Notes: generated by a model from the sequence alone, not told the origin. 64,000 nt of DNA from Candidatus Rifleibacteriota bacterium (GCA_015232575.1 JADFZL010000008.1:124001-188000), one strand, 5' to 3'; shown: positions 52,198 to 61,584, counted from the stretch's first letter. A program made the numbers and translations.

Positions 52198-53595
52198 TCA
52201 GAATGTAGAATCGAATGCGTTATCGAAGTCAATATCATTTGAATCGCCGCCAGTACCCTTTACCGGTGGTTTTGAAGGCATTACTTCGGCACTGGATTCA
52301 GGAACCATAGAGGTTGGAGGAGCTGATTCAATGCTTTGAGCTACGATATGTGGAGTTACGAGGATAATCAGTTCCAGAGATTCTCCATTTTTTGTGTTCT
52401 TGCTGAACAATGACTTTACGATTGGGATATTTCCAAGGAGAGGCAGTTTGCGATTGTTTCTTCCTTCGGTTTCCTTGATAAGTCCACCGATAAGAATTTC
52501 TTCACCGTCTTTAACTCTGACCTGAGTTTTTGCCTGTCTGTTACCGATAATCGGATACTGTCCCTGCCATTTTTCAACGAAAGACACTTCTGGTTCGATG
52601 TCTGCAGTTACGTAGCCATCGTCATTTATTCTCGGGGTTATTTTGAGAATAATACCTGTATCTTTTTCTTTAGGAGGCTGATCAGCACCACCAGGATAAA
52701 CAACTTTCTGACCGACTTTGATATATGCTTCCTGACCGTTTACAGCAGAGATTTTCGGATTACTGAGAACTTTTGAATCGGAATGGCTTTCAAGAGCACT
52801 GAAAGTTGCCTTGAAAATCATATCATCACGATAAAAATCGCCGAGTCCAAACAACAGGCCCTTAGGATTTCCGAATTGTCCCTGATAGGAAGATGAATCA
52901 GGATTATTAGCGAAAAATTCCTTAGTAGCAAATATCGGCTGTGAAGTTTCGCCGCCTTCAGCACTTCCGGCTGAACCGTTGCTTCCCCATTGCCACTCGA
53001 ACCCAAGCGCTTTACCTGCTGTAGTGTTAATTTCAACAATCTTGGACTCAATCATGACCTGGTGAACTGGAGTATCAATTGTTTCAATCAGCTTCTTGAC
53101 TTCATCAAGCATGTCTTTGGAACCACTGACGATAACTGCGTTAATTCTGTCATCTGTGGCTACTTTGATATCCTTTTTGATTGCTGAAGTGATAATCTTG
53201 CTGACGTCACCGGCTTTCGCATACTGAAGGCGCTTTGTGACTGTCAAGCCTTTTTCAAACGACTCAATGAGTTTTTTCTCATCAGCAAGAACGAAAGTGT
53301 TACCAATTTTTCTTACGGCGTAGCCATTCGTTTTGGCAATAAGATTCATCGCCTCTTCGTAATAGACATCGCTAAGTTTAACTGTAACATTTCCCTTGAC
53401 GTTTCTTTCCGCGATAATATTTGCCCCTGATTTCTGAGCTATTATCTTGATAATATCGCGAATGTCAGCGTCACGAAACTCTAACGTGATATTATCTTCT
53501 GCCAGAACCGCCTGTGACGGCGAGAACACCAGCAACATTGCTGAGACCGCCATAAGCGCAGTGAGGCGAATCATTCTTTTACCCGTGTTCCACAT
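52198..53595 (-). CDS. pilQ: PilQ-type type IV pilus secretin
   Basis: 465 aa, signal peptide to about residue 32. A STN-like N-domain (ITLEFRDADIRDIIKIIAQK; VTVKLSDVYYEEAMNLI) and a secretin N1 domain (RLQYAKAGDVSKIITSAIKK; INAVIVSGSKDMLDEVKKLI) lead to the gate-forming secretin domain: VMIESKIVEINTTAGKALGF, SNPKISAVNGQEAYIKVGQK, VRVKDGEEILIGGLIKE and LPLLGNIPIVKSLF. AMIN domains are absent, so it is shorter than proteobacterial PilQ. It forms the outer-membrane pore for the pilus. The start overlaps the PilP-like stop by 1 nt. Confidence 0.92.
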   Translation of the reverse strand: MWNTGKRMIRLTALMAVSAMLLVFSPSQAVLAEDNITLEFRDADIRDIIKIIAQKSGANIIAERNVKGNVTVKLSDVYYEEAMNLIAKTNGYAVRKIGNTFVLADEKKLIESFEKGLTVTKRLQYAKAGDVSKIITSAIKKDIKVATDDRINAVIVSGSKDMLDEVKKLIETIDTPVHQVMIESKIVEINTTAGKALGFEWQWGSNGSAGSAEGGETSQPIFATKEFFANNPDSSSYQGQFGNPKGLLFGLGDFYRDDMIFKATFSALESHSDSKVLSNPKISAVNGQEAYIKVGQKVVYPGGADQPPKEKDTGIILKITPRINDDGYVTADIEPEVSFVEKWQGQYPIIGNRQAKTQVRVKDGEEILIGGLIKETEGRNNRKLPLLGNIPIVKSLFSKNTKNGESLELIILVTPHIVAQSIESAPPTSMVPESSAEVMPSKPPVKGTGGDSNDIDFDNAFDSTF

Positions 53596-54281
53596 TACTG
53601 TTTTCCACCTCCAATAGAAATTGTCTTACGCATTTGTTCTTTTTCAGAATAAACAATGACCTTGTCTGATAATATATCGACAACCTTGAACTGCCCGTCC
53701 ACCTGTTGTCCTTTTAATAGAGTGCGGGGACGACCTTCGAATACCACCATTGCCAGTCTTTCTGACTCATCACCGCAGATTCCCTGAACCGTCAGATTCA
53801 GAGGCTTAGGCGGGGGAGGAGGCGGTGGTTTTACCACTCCTCTATTGTCCCTTGGCATTGGGGGCGGCGGAGGCGGAAGTTTAACCTTCTTTTGAATGAG
53901 AGGTCTGAACGGATCTTTACCTTCATTTTCAAGCTTAAATTTTGCTGCCTGAATTATCATTTCAACCTGTTCAGATTCTCCAAGATTGGCACCCCCTGGC
54001 GCAGCTGCTGCCGGCGCTTCTGAGGGTGTTCCCGCTGGCGCGTTGCCGGCAAACGGATCATCAGTAGGCGCTGCAGGTGCCGCTGGTGCTGCTGCACCTG
54101 GTGCGGCTGGTGCCCCCGGCGCCGCTGCAGGATCTCCAGCAGGAGCCGACTCAGGCGGCAATGCAAATGGATCAGCCTCCTGCGCGCTCAACTGCGCTGA
54201 AAAACCAGAAACAAGAAGAAACATTGCAGAAAACCCTGTCGAAAGAATAACATTCCTGAAATTTCCACTCAGTATTCCCAT
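53595..54281 (-). CDS. pilP: PilP-like pilus assembly protein with Pro/Ala/Gly-rich linker
   Basis: 228 aa, GGGAGGTGAAAC before the ATG. Leader to about residue 33 (LSAQEADPFALPPE), then a long Ala/Pro/Gly linker (~38-100), DPFRPLIQKK and a poly-proline stretch. The PilP beta domain follows at ~160-228: LNLTVQGICGDESERLAMVV; KVVDILSDKVIVYSEKEQMR. Position between pilO and the secretin gene fits PilP. It links the inner-membrane PilN/PilO complex to the secretin. The GC-rich linker opens a false frame on the other strand. Confidence 0.82.
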   Translation of the reverse strand: MGILSGNFRNVILSTGFSAMFLLVSGFSAQLSAQEADPFALPPESAPAGDPAAAPGAPAAPGAAAPAAPAAPTDDPFAGNAPAGTPSEAPAAAAPGGANLGESEQVEMIIQAAKFKLENEGKDPFRPLIQKKVKLPPPPPPMPRDNRGVVKPPPPPPPKPLNLTVQGICGDESERLAMVVFEGRPRTLLKGQQVDGQFKVVDILSDKVIVYSEKEQMRKTISIGGGKQ

Positions 54282-54345
54282 GTTTCACCTCCCGAATTGG
54301 AATAAATTCGTTTCAGGGGCTCATAAATTGAAACGTACGCTTTCA

Positions 54346-54909
54346 TCAGGCACCACCCCCCAGAATATAAACTTTGGCATTCAGAGTAATAGTAAGAAGG
54401 GGACTTTTGGACTTCTGATCCACTTCGGCAGAAACAGCTATGTTGATTGAACCTGCCGCAAGGTTGATAATCTTGCGTTTTTCCATTATAAACAGGAACT
54501 GTGAAAGGTCCTGAAATGTTCCCAGAACACCAATTTCGACAGGAAGTTCTGACCACTGCTCTGCCCTCACAAGTGGAGAAATTCTAATGTCATTAAACTT
54601 AATATTGAACTTCTGTGCGATGGTTTCAGTTGAATCAAGAAGTTTTGGAACAACTGTATTAAGTTTGTTTGATTCCATTGCAAGCTTTTCCATTTCGGTT
54701 TGCTTGCCTGCAATCTTGTTTTTGTAATCCTGGATTTCAGCTTCAAGGTTGGAGATTTCAGACTGTTTAGCCTTCAGATTGTTTATTTCCCCTTGAATCT
54801 GCTCCGCCTCATCAATCGCAATAGGCTTGTAGTAATACACGTAGAATGCACCGGCAGCAAGAGCAGCAGCAACCAGCACAACTACGAAATACGCAGCAAA
54901 GTTATTCAT
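54346..54909 (-). CDS. pilO: PilO-type pilus alignment protein
   Basis: 187 aa with GGAGGGAAA ahead of the ATG. One N-terminal TM (~5-25), a coiled coil (~33-85, INNLKAKQSEISNLEAEIQD) and a small ferredoxin-like C-terminal domain (ELPVEIGVLGTFQDLSQFLF) typical of PilO. It pairs with PilN in the periplasm. Gene order M-N-O-P-Q supports the call. Confidence 0.88.
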   Translation of the reverse strand: MNNFAAYFVVVLVAAALAAGAFYVYYYKPIAIDEAEQIQGEINNLKAKQSEISNLEAEIQDYKNKIAGKQTEMEKLAMESNKLNTVVPKLLDSTETIAQKFNIKFNDIRISPLVRAEQWSELPVEIGVLGTFQDLSQFLFIMEKRKIINLAAGSINIAVSAEVDQKSKSPLLTITLNAKVYILGGGA

Positions 54910-54932
54910 TTTCCCTCCCTGAAATTTCAGCC

Positions 54933-55532
54933 TCAGTGCTTGGCTTCAACGTCACGTTTAATGCGACATGAGATATCGAAACGCCAGACTGGCGATTTTT
55001 CATAGACATTTTTGTTGGCATTGGTCAGAAAAACATCATCAAAGTATGGATTATCCTGCAGCTGTTTGATAAAATTCTGAATACCCAGAGTAAGCCTTGG
55101 CGATTCTTTCTCTTCATCCTGGTTTTCAGAGCAGGCAAATCCTGTCATCTGAACTCTTCGATCAGAATCAATGCGCATATTGGTAACCCAGACTGTTTTT
55201 TCCGGAACAACACGCGTTAATGTACTGAACACTTCTGACCACTGAAGCAGATTTGCTCCAGAAAGCTGTTTCAACTGCTCAATCTGAAATTCAATCATGG
55301 AAAGATCCTGACGTAAACGATCGCGTTCAGAGAACTTTCCGGCTGATGCCTTCACCTGAGCATCCAAATTGTTCTTCTCATCGACAAGACCCTGATTCCA
55401 GCCGTCCATCATTGTTGTACCAATGTAAAACGCTCCCAGTATGGCAAGAAGAGCGATAACAAGAAAGATCGCAGCATAAGGGATCTGAATCGGCTTGGAA
55501 CGCTTGACAGTTATTAGATTTACTTTAATCAT
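54933..55532 (-). CDS. pilN: PilN-type pilus alignment protein
   Basis: 199 aa. The N-terminus MIKVNLITVKRSKPIQIPYA is a variant of the cytoplasmic INLLP motif that docks into PilM (I-N-L here with VKR). TM ~20-42, coiled coil ~50-95, fimbrial-assembly (PilN) domain ~100-190 with VVPEKTVWVTNMRIDSDRRV. Starts 4 nt after the pilM stop, so coupled. Confidence 0.9.
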   Translation of the reverse strand: MIKVNLITVKRSKPIQIPYAAIFLVIALLAILGAFYIGTTMMDGWNQGLVDEKNNLDAQVKASAGKFSERDRLRQDLSMIEFQIEQLKQLSGANLLQWSEVFSTLTRVVPEKTVWVTNMRIDSDRRVQMTGFACSENQDEEKESPRLTLGIQNFIKQLQDNPYFDDVFLTNANKNVYEKSPVWRFDISCRIKRDVEAKH

Positions 55533-55536
55533 AGTC

Positions 55537-56625
55537 TTATTCCATCACTCCCCTCAAGGCAAGTCCAATTGCAACAGTGAACTGCTGAAGATTGTTGTAC
55601 AGAGACTCAGTATCTGGTGCTGTTACTGTAAGACCTTCCAGTGGGTTTCCCATATAAACATCTACCCCGAGCTCATTACTGAGATAAGTATTGAAATTAT
55701 TCAGATTGGAAGAGCCGCCGGAAAGAACAATTCTATGAATAAGCGGTTCGCGTGATTGAGCTTTGAAATAATCGAATGAACGACGTATTTCAGATGCAAG
55801 TTCCTCAACCGTTGTCTTAACGACTTCAGAGATTTCACTGCCGCCGGAATCACTTATCGTAACCTCAGCCTCGCTTATCTTTATGTTCTCGGCCTGATCA
55901 AACTCCTGCTTCATAACATTCATAAGCATTTGTGTGATGTTGTTTCCGGCAATTGGAATATTTCTGGTAAACATGAGAACACCCGACTTCAGGACAGAAA
56001 TATTCGTAGTTCTCGCACCTGAGTCGATTATGGCAACCACTTCTCCGCCTTCCTGCGAATTAGCAGTCTGATTAATCGAATTCTCAAGAGCATTTAAGGC
56101 AGCTATTGTGTCAACATCTATAACTTCAGCTGAGATACCCGACTGTTTCAAAACAGAAAGGTAAGATTCAACAAGCTCTTTCTGAGCCACAACAAGAAGA
56201 ATTGAATACTTTCCTCCGCCTTCCTCTTCAGCAAGTTCGGTAAGCTTCGCAAATGTTATGCTGACTTCATCAATCGCATACGGAACATACTGCTCAGCTT
56301 CGATTCTCACTGTCTGCTCAAGCTCTTCATCGGTCATTATAGGAAGTTTGGTAAATCGCATAATAACATTCTGGCCGGAAATAGACGCAAACGTCCTGTC
56401 CGGCTTAATTTTAGCGGTTTTCAGCATCTCCTTTATCACACCCGAAATGCTCGCAGCATCTCTAATTTGCCCTTCTTCCACCGCGCCCGGCGGAATAGGG
56501 GCAAACGCATAGCCGGTCAACTCCGGGCCACTGGGGGTTTTTTTCAACTGAACCACCTTAACTGCAGATGTTCCAATATCAATCCCCAGGGACGTGTTAC
56601 TTGTCCCGAACTTAAACAAAGCCAT
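55537..56625 (-). CDS. pilM: PilM-type actin-like pilus assembly ATPase
   Basis: 362 aa with GGAGGAAAAATT before the ATG. SHS2/actin fold: LGIDIGTSAVKVVQLKK (phosphate 1), VVAIIDSGARTTNISVLKSG (phosphate 2) and HRIVLSGGSSNLNNFNTYLS (adenosine motif), plus the 1C insert VRIEAEQYVPYAIDEVSITF diagnostic for PilM. It binds the PilN N-terminus and the pilus motors at the inner membrane. First gene of the pilM-N-O-P-Q operon; the motor, platform and major pilin genes are not in this window. Confidence 0.95.
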   Translation of the reverse strand: MALFKFGTSNTSLGIDIGTSAVKVVQLKKTPSGPELTGYAFAPIPPGAVEEGQIRDAASISGVIKEMLKTAKIKPDRTFASISGQNVIMRFTKLPIMTDEELEQTVRIEAEQYVPYAIDEVSITFAKLTELAEEEGGGKYSILLVVAQKELVESYLSVLKQSGISAEVIDVDTIAALNALENSINQTANSQEGGEVVAIIDSGARTTNISVLKSGVLMFTRNIPIAGNNITQMLMNVMKQEFDQAENIKISEAEVTISDSGGSEISEVVKTTVEELASEIRRSFDYFKAQSREPLIHRIVLSGGSSNLNNFNTYLSNELGVDVYMGNPLEGLTVTAPDTESLYNNLQQFTVAIGLALRGVME

Positions 56626-56772
56626 AATTTTTCCTCCATAAAGTCGCGGGAGAGAAGCACCCGCTAAAGCGGTTTATCCTTTAATCGCCTCTTTATCATC
56701 GGCAACTTTTTAAAAAACAATAACATTTTATATTTAATTTTGTTTTCAATGATAATTCCTGCTGGTTTCAGT

Positions 56773-58308
56773 TTAATATCTCAATCTCTTGAGATTTGTT
56801 CCATGAAAGTAATATCCGAGAATCTGACGATAATTATATTTTTTGCCCATTTCGATAGCGCCTGCCTGGCACATTCCCAGCTGATGTCCGAAGCCTCTCC
56901 CGGATATCTTTACTGATCCGCCACCACCAATTCCAAACTCCTTCTTATTTAAGATTATCTTTTCATTCTTATTTATGTCAAGCGCCCTGCTGCTACTAAC
57001 AGGTTTAGACCTCGCAATAATCATACACCAGCCGTTCAAAGGGCGCCGAACTCTTTTCAGTCCAGTTTCTGATGCGATAATCAACCCTGGAGGGCCCGAA
57101 AATGTGCTTATAGCAACAACAACATTCATTACACCAGACATGCCAAAAGCCACTGAAACTGCTTTCGCTGCAGGCGACGACTTCAACACAGGCACTTCCT
57201 GCACAACATTTTTTCCATTGCTTTTTTTCACAATCTTAGTGGACTTTAAAGAAAGCTCTTTTACTCCATCAACAATGAAAGTTGTGCTGGGGAGCGCAAA
57301 AGCACTTCGGAATGTCGTTCCCTTGATGCTGTGCCTTCCGCGATCAGTGGTGAGAATGATTTTTTTTACTCTGTCAAGATGGCCATCAGATTCTATTTCA
57401 GCTCTGTATACCTGGTTGAAGTAAACTTTTTCCTTTGCAAGTCGTTTCTTCAGCAAATCATTTGGAAGAACCCTTACCCAGCGATAATTTGTTCCCTTAC
57501 TGCAAAACGAGCATTTAACCCTGCGAAAATATGTAACCGGCTTTCCACCATAAACATCTTCGTTATTCGATGTATAACCACCACAAGTTGCATGGTACAT
57601 GGGTGAAGCAATTTCTGAGCCGCATCCAAGAAGAATGCCCCGAGTCGATTCAACCGCCCTGGTAATTGACTCTCGTGGAATACCCAACCCAAGATAAACC
57701 TGACAATGCTCACTGGCACAGACATCAAACCCTCTGGCCGAATGTTTTTTTAGATTGGAAATAGCATAAGTTCTCGCAAGAACTGCCTGCGCCTTAAGTG
57801 ATTCCATAGGAGCCAGAGAGCCTATTTCGCCACGCAGGACGCCTTTTGTGTATTCTTCAAGTCTGACAAGGTTTATTACCTGAACTCCTTCTTTTTTGAA
57901 AAACAAAAGAAAAACACCCGGATAATTTTTTCCCTTCAGAGAAACAGCCCCTTTTGATACTAAGTACATTTTCTTTCCCAAAAGCGATGCAGAAACGTTT
58001 TTCTTTTTCTTATTCTTATCTTTTTTTTTCAGACGGCCGTAATTATTCTGCACAGGTTCTTCTGTTTTCAATGACCAGCTGAAAATATCTCCGGCTTTGA
58101 AAACTTTCACCCGCCTGCCTGATAAATCTCTTAAATCACCACCAGCAGGTATTTTCATCTGTATTTCTGAAAGGTTGTCAAAAAGCCCGACTTTAATAAC
58201 TGGTTCATTATTTTTAGACGTCACCCCAAAAACTTCCGCCGGCATAACCAAATTCAGCAGAATAAACATGCTGATTAAATATGTGTAGATCAGTAATATT
58301 CTTCTCAC
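56773..58308 (-). CDS. SpoIID/LytB-type peptidoglycan-acting exported protein
   Basis: 511 aa from the GTG at 58308 (AGGTG 8 nt upstream). The frame is open to another GTG at 58347, but that lies inside the tandem repeat array. N-terminal signal/anchor (LLIYTYLISMFILLNLVMPA). The SpoIID core at ~165-300 has LVRLEEYTKGVLRGEIGSLA (catalytic Glu), ESLKAQAVLARTYAISNL, CASEHCQVYLG and MYHATCGGYTSNNEDVYG. A late motif GRGFGHQLGMCQAGAIEMG corresponds to the usual G-H-G-x-G-M-S-Q, with Cys replacing Ser. Known relatives are lytic transglycosylases or amidase activators acting on denuded glycan. In a diderm it is likely to act in cell-wall turnover or division. Confidence 0.85.
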   Translation of the reverse strand: MRRILLIYTYLISMFILLNLVMPAEVFGVTSKNNEPVIKVGLFDNLSEIQMKIPAGGDLRDLSGRRVKVFKAGDIFSWSLKTEEPVQNNYGRLKKKDKNKKKKNVSASLLGKKMYLVSKGAVSLKGKNYPGVFLLFFKKEGVQVINLVRLEEYTKGVLRGEIGSLAPMESLKAQAVLARTYAISNLKKHSARGFDVCASEHCQVYLGLGIPRESITRAVESTRGILLGCGSEIASPMYHATCGGYTSNNEDVYGGKPVTYFRRVKCSFCSKGTNYRWVRVLPNDLLKKRLAKEKVYFNQVYRAEIESDGHLDRVKKIILTTDRGRHSIKGTTFRSAFALPSTTFIVDGVKELSLKSTKIVKKSNGKNVVQEVPVLKSSPAAKAVSVAFGMSGVMNVVVAISTFSGPPGLIIASETGLKRVRRPLNGWCMIIARSKPVSSSRALDINKNEKIILNKKEFGIGGGGSVKISGRGFGHQLGMCQAGAIEMGKKYNYRQILGYYFHGTNLKRLRY

Positions 58309-58324
58309 AATTCTGACACCTGCT

Positions 58325-58822
58325 GGACTCCTTTTTAGAGGGGGCACGCGCCCCCTCTCGCCGGTCGAACAAGTTCGACCGGCTCACTCCCCGCGGTCGA
58401 GCACTTTGTGCTCTCCGGACTCCTTTTAGAGGGGCACGCGCCCCTTTCTCGCTGATCGAACTTGTTCGACCGGCTCACTCCCCGCGGTCGAGCACTTTGT
58501 GCTCTCCGGACTCCTTTTAGAGGGGCACGTGCCCCTTTCTCGCTGATCGAACTTGTTCGACCGGCTCACTCCCCGCGGTCGAGCACTTAGTGCTCTCCGG
58601 ACTCCTTTTAGAGGGGCACGTGCCCCTTTCTCGCTGATCGAACTTGTTCGACCGGCTCACTCCCCGCGGTCGAGCACTTTGTGCTCTCCGGACTCCTTTT
58701 AGAGGGGGCACGTGCCCCTTTCTCGCTGATCGAACTTGTTCGACCGGCTCACTCCCCGCGGTCGAGCACTTTGTGCTCTCAGGCTTCCTTTTAGAGGGGC
58801 ACGCGCCACCTTCTCGCCGGTA
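58325..58822. repeat. Tandem array of 5.5 copies of a 91-bp GC-rich, hairpin-rich repeat
   Basis: Units begin GGACTCCTTTTAGAGGGG at 58325, 58417, 58508, 58599 and 58690, with a partial unit at 58782. Each holds three inverted repeats: GGGGCACGCGCCCC (or GGGGCACGTGCCCC), TCGAACTTGTTCGA, and GAGCACTTTGTGCTC. Changes between units keep the arms paired. GC is far above the surroundings. The first unit reaches into the 5' end of the SpoIID-type reading frame. Open frames on both strands are by-products of the periodicity. Confidence 0.9.
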
Positions 58823-59010
58823 TTAGAAAGTGCTCGGGTTTAACTGAATTATAAAGCGAAAGTCAGTATTTAAAATTTCTGCAAGTCATATTTCTGTCAT
58901 TTCGTCTGAAATGACATATTTGTTTAGATTTTCCCATTTATGACTTTGTGAATTTTGACTTCCCTATAGAGTAATAACGAATTTTCGGGAATATAAGATT
59001 TAAAATAATT
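58823..59010. other. Non-coding stretch beyond the repeat array
   Basis: Contains a compact palindrome of the REP family at 58895-58916 (TGTCATTT-CGTCTG-AAATGACA). Otherwise nothing recognised. Confidence 0.4.
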
Positions 59011-61584
59011 TTATAGCCTCTTAGTGCGAAGATATTCCGACAGCAGATCGAATATCTCTCTCTCAAGGTGGTTTTCAAGAAATTCGAAAGCAATTGATGA
59101 TGCAAAACTGTCACCAGAAACAGCCTGAGTAATAGCTTCTGAAATCTTATTAGGAGAACTGCCTCTTGAAGAAGCCGAGGCAAGCCTGAAAAAAAGATTT
59201 TCAATATTGCCGTGTTCAGTCAAATCAGCTGTGTAATCACTTTTTTGCTTCAATAGCAGAAATATTGATTTATAAAGAATGAAAAAAACATCTTTTATGC
59301 CTGCCTGTAAAGCATGTTCAGACATTTCAGACATTTCACTATCAGGAAAGCATGGAACACTCAGCAGTTTATCTTTCAGATTATCACACGATAGTTTCCC
59401 ACATTGAACTATTGAATCCGCAACGATATGCAAAAGTTTCGAATCAGAGCGTTTCTCAAAAAAACCGAATAAAAATTGCCGACAGGAAGAGTTATCAAGC
59501 AAAAGAATTCTAATCAAATCTTCTATCACCTGATCGTTTGAAATTTTCGAGAACCTGATTAGTGCATTGTTCCTTTCAGCTTCCGGAAGAGAATATAAAA
59601 CTGATGATGAAGATGCATTAGAAGTAATCCTGAGACGGCTGATTTCTGTCTCAATGTGTTGTCGGATATCAGTTTCAGGGCATTTTTTCAGATATTCACG
59701 CAGTACTATTTCAGTCTGAGGAAGATTAAGACGGCAAAGAAAATGAACTGCATTTTCAGCAACTTTTCTGTCAGAATCTAACATCATCCCGCACAAATTA
59801 CCTGCAAAAACTTCATATTGAAGAATGCCAAGGCAGGCTACGGCTGCAGAGCGCTTCAGAGGATCGTCAATGTCATTCAGCATGCAGAAGATTTCTGAAA
59901 GAGCCGCTTTTATATCAGCAGTGTTTTCTGAAAACCTTATTATTAAAAATGCAGCAGATGACTTCAAACGATGATGATTTGATCTGAGAAATGAAATAAT
60001 CGTTTTCTCTGCATATCTGTAATTTTTTTCATTCAGAGATTCAAGAATAGAACACTTTGAACGTTCAGAAATTTCTGAATCAGAAAGCAGCTTTAAAATA
60101 GTTTCTGTTCCATCTTCACCATAGACGGAAGAAAGAACTTTAGCTGCATCTGCAGCTATTTTCTGATCTTCTTCATAAAGAATTACTTTCTTCAAAAAAT
60201 CAGTTGCCGCAAAAACACTCAAAAAATGTGCTTTTTCAATCGCCATTTTTTTCATTTCATAATCACCATTAAGAAGTTTATCCAGCAATCTTATTTTCTG
60301 TTCGTCATCGCGGCAGAAAACGAGAGTTTCTATAGCATCATGATCTATTTCTGACCTTGTCAGAAGTCTTCTATCAAGTTCCTGTGGATACGCCAAAGCA
60401 GACTTTCCTGCAGCAACAGCCATAGCAGCAAAAATAATGGTGATTACGAACATGGACATTCTCATATCAAGATAGTTTTTCAGAAATATCAGGGAAAGAC
60501 CTGAAAGAATTGCTCCAGCAGAGCCAGTAATTCCAATCAGATTGATCATTTTCATGCGTTCAGCAGAACTGAAAACTCCGGTTATAAGTGACACAGAAGG
60601 CTGAAAAACAGACTTTGAAAGCAATGTAAAGCAAAATTGCGTCAGCAGCACCGGATAAAATGATGGCTCAAAAAAGGATAGCAGCGAAAGAATAAATATA
60701 CTGAATGGAAGAATTTCCAGAGATCTTGACAGACCAAAAATGTGAAATATTTTTCCCGAAAGAAAATATTGCAAAACCAGAATTGCAATATCAGTAACAG
60801 CAGAATATACAGCAATGAAGCCAGCAAGTTTTTCAGAGCTCTGAAATTCGGAGGTTATTACCTTTGAATACTGAAAATCGAGACTATATTTTCCAAACAT
60901 ATTTATAAAAATTGTAATTAAAATCAGGAAAGGAAGTCCATTAAGTCTAAGCCCTGAAGCACCCGGCATTTCTACAGAATTCGACTGGTTTAAAGCATCA
61001 CTTAATCTGGTTTTTCCGGCAAGAAGGCTTGAAATTAGAATTATTACAGCAACTGAAAATAGGTAAATTATAAAAGTTGAAATAACGATTGCTTCAATGC
61101 CTGCAATTTCAAGAAATCCCTTCAACAGTAACCCGCTGATTATAAAACTGAGACTGCCTATTCCAGAAATACGCGGTAAAACTTTTTTCCCTTCCTGCAA
61201 TGGATATAAATCGTTGATAAAATGCATAAAATACTGGCTGAAGAAGATATCAAACAACATAACTGACAACAGAAAACCCGCCGCAATAAAGCCGCCTGAA
61301 TCAGTAAAAACAAATATACGTAAAATCAGAATTATCATGAATAAAAGCATTACTCTGATTATATATTTAAGAGAATCAGTACCACACGATTTAAGCGAGA
61401 AAAACTGCAGAGAGATGTATACCAGGTTCATTATGGTATAAATTGCCGGAAGATTACTGACGCCAGAAACGATAAAAAATACAGTCTGGGAAGTAACAAA
61501 AAAAACATTTATTGAGCCGCGGATCAGAAAGAAAAAAAGGAAAACAAGCTTATGAATTAACGCATTGGAACTTTTTTTAAACAT
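59011..61584 (-). CDS. Multi-TM transporter-like domain fused to HEAT repeats
   Basis: 857 aa. Residues ~1-400 contain about 12 hydrophobic helices in MFS/nucleotide-transporter-like arrangement (LVFLFFFLIRGSINVFFVTS; MLFDIFFSQYFMHFINDLYP; SLITGVFSSAERMKMINLIG). Residues ~430-857 are cytoplasmic helical repeats of HEAT type (AADAAKVLSSVYGEDGTETI; RLKSSAAFLIIRFSENTADI; PLKRSAAVACLGILQYEVFA; DRKVAENAVHFLCRLNLP). The build recalls ATP/ADP-translocase-like (Npt) proteins with C-terminal HEAT domains in bacteria other than parasites. Cargo unknown. Probably monocistronic. Confidence 0.7.
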   Translation of the reverse strand: MFKKSSNALIHKLVFLFFFLIRGSINVFFVTSQTVFFIVSGVSNLPAIYTIMNLVYISLQFFSLKSCGTDSLKYIIRVMLLFMIILILRIFVFTDSGGFIAAGFLLSVMLFDIFFSQYFMHFINDLYPLQEGKKVLPRISGIGSLSFIISGLLLKGFLEIAGIEAIVISTFIIYLFSVAVIILISSLLAGKTRLSDALNQSNSVEMPGASGLRLNGLPFLILITIFINMFGKYSLDFQYSKVITSEFQSSEKLAGFIAVYSAVTDIAILVLQYFLSGKIFHIFGLSRSLEILPFSIFILSLLSFFEPSFYPVLLTQFCFTLLSKSVFQPSVSLITGVFSSAERMKMINLIGITGSAGAILSGLSLIFLKNYLDMRMSMFVITIIFAAMAVAAGKSALAYPQELDRRLLTRSEIDHDAIETLVFCRDDEQKIRLLDKLLNGDYEMKKMAIEKAHFLSVFAATDFLKKVILYEEDQKIAADAAKVLSSVYGEDGTETILKLLSDSEISERSKCSILESLNEKNYRYAEKTIISFLRSNHHRLKSSAAFLIIRFSENTADIKAALSEIFCMLNDIDDPLKRSAAVACLGILQYEVFAGNLCGMMLDSDRKVAENAVHFLCRLNLPQTEIVLREYLKKCPETDIRQHIETEISRLRITSNASSSSVLYSLPEAERNNALIRFSKISNDQVIEDLIRILLLDNSSCRQFLFGFFEKRSDSKLLHIVADSIVQCGKLSCDNLKDKLLSVPCFPDSEMSEMSEHALQAGIKDVFFILYKSIFLLLKQKSDYTADLTEHGNIENLFFRLASASSRGSSPNKISEAITQAVSGDSFASSIAFEFLENHLEREIFDLLSEYLRTKRL

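Noticed and set aside
53986..54450. Open frame on the plus strand rich in Ala/Gly
   Set aside because: It is the antisense of the Pro/Ala/Gly linker of the PilP-like gene; no ribosome site, no domain.
58325..58822. CRISPR array
   Set aside because: Units are contiguous, 91 bp, without unique spacers, and no cas genes are nearby.
58517..58826. Open frames on both strands within the 91-bp array
   Set aside because: Frame openness follows from the repeat length and high GC; the translations just repeat and have no start signals.
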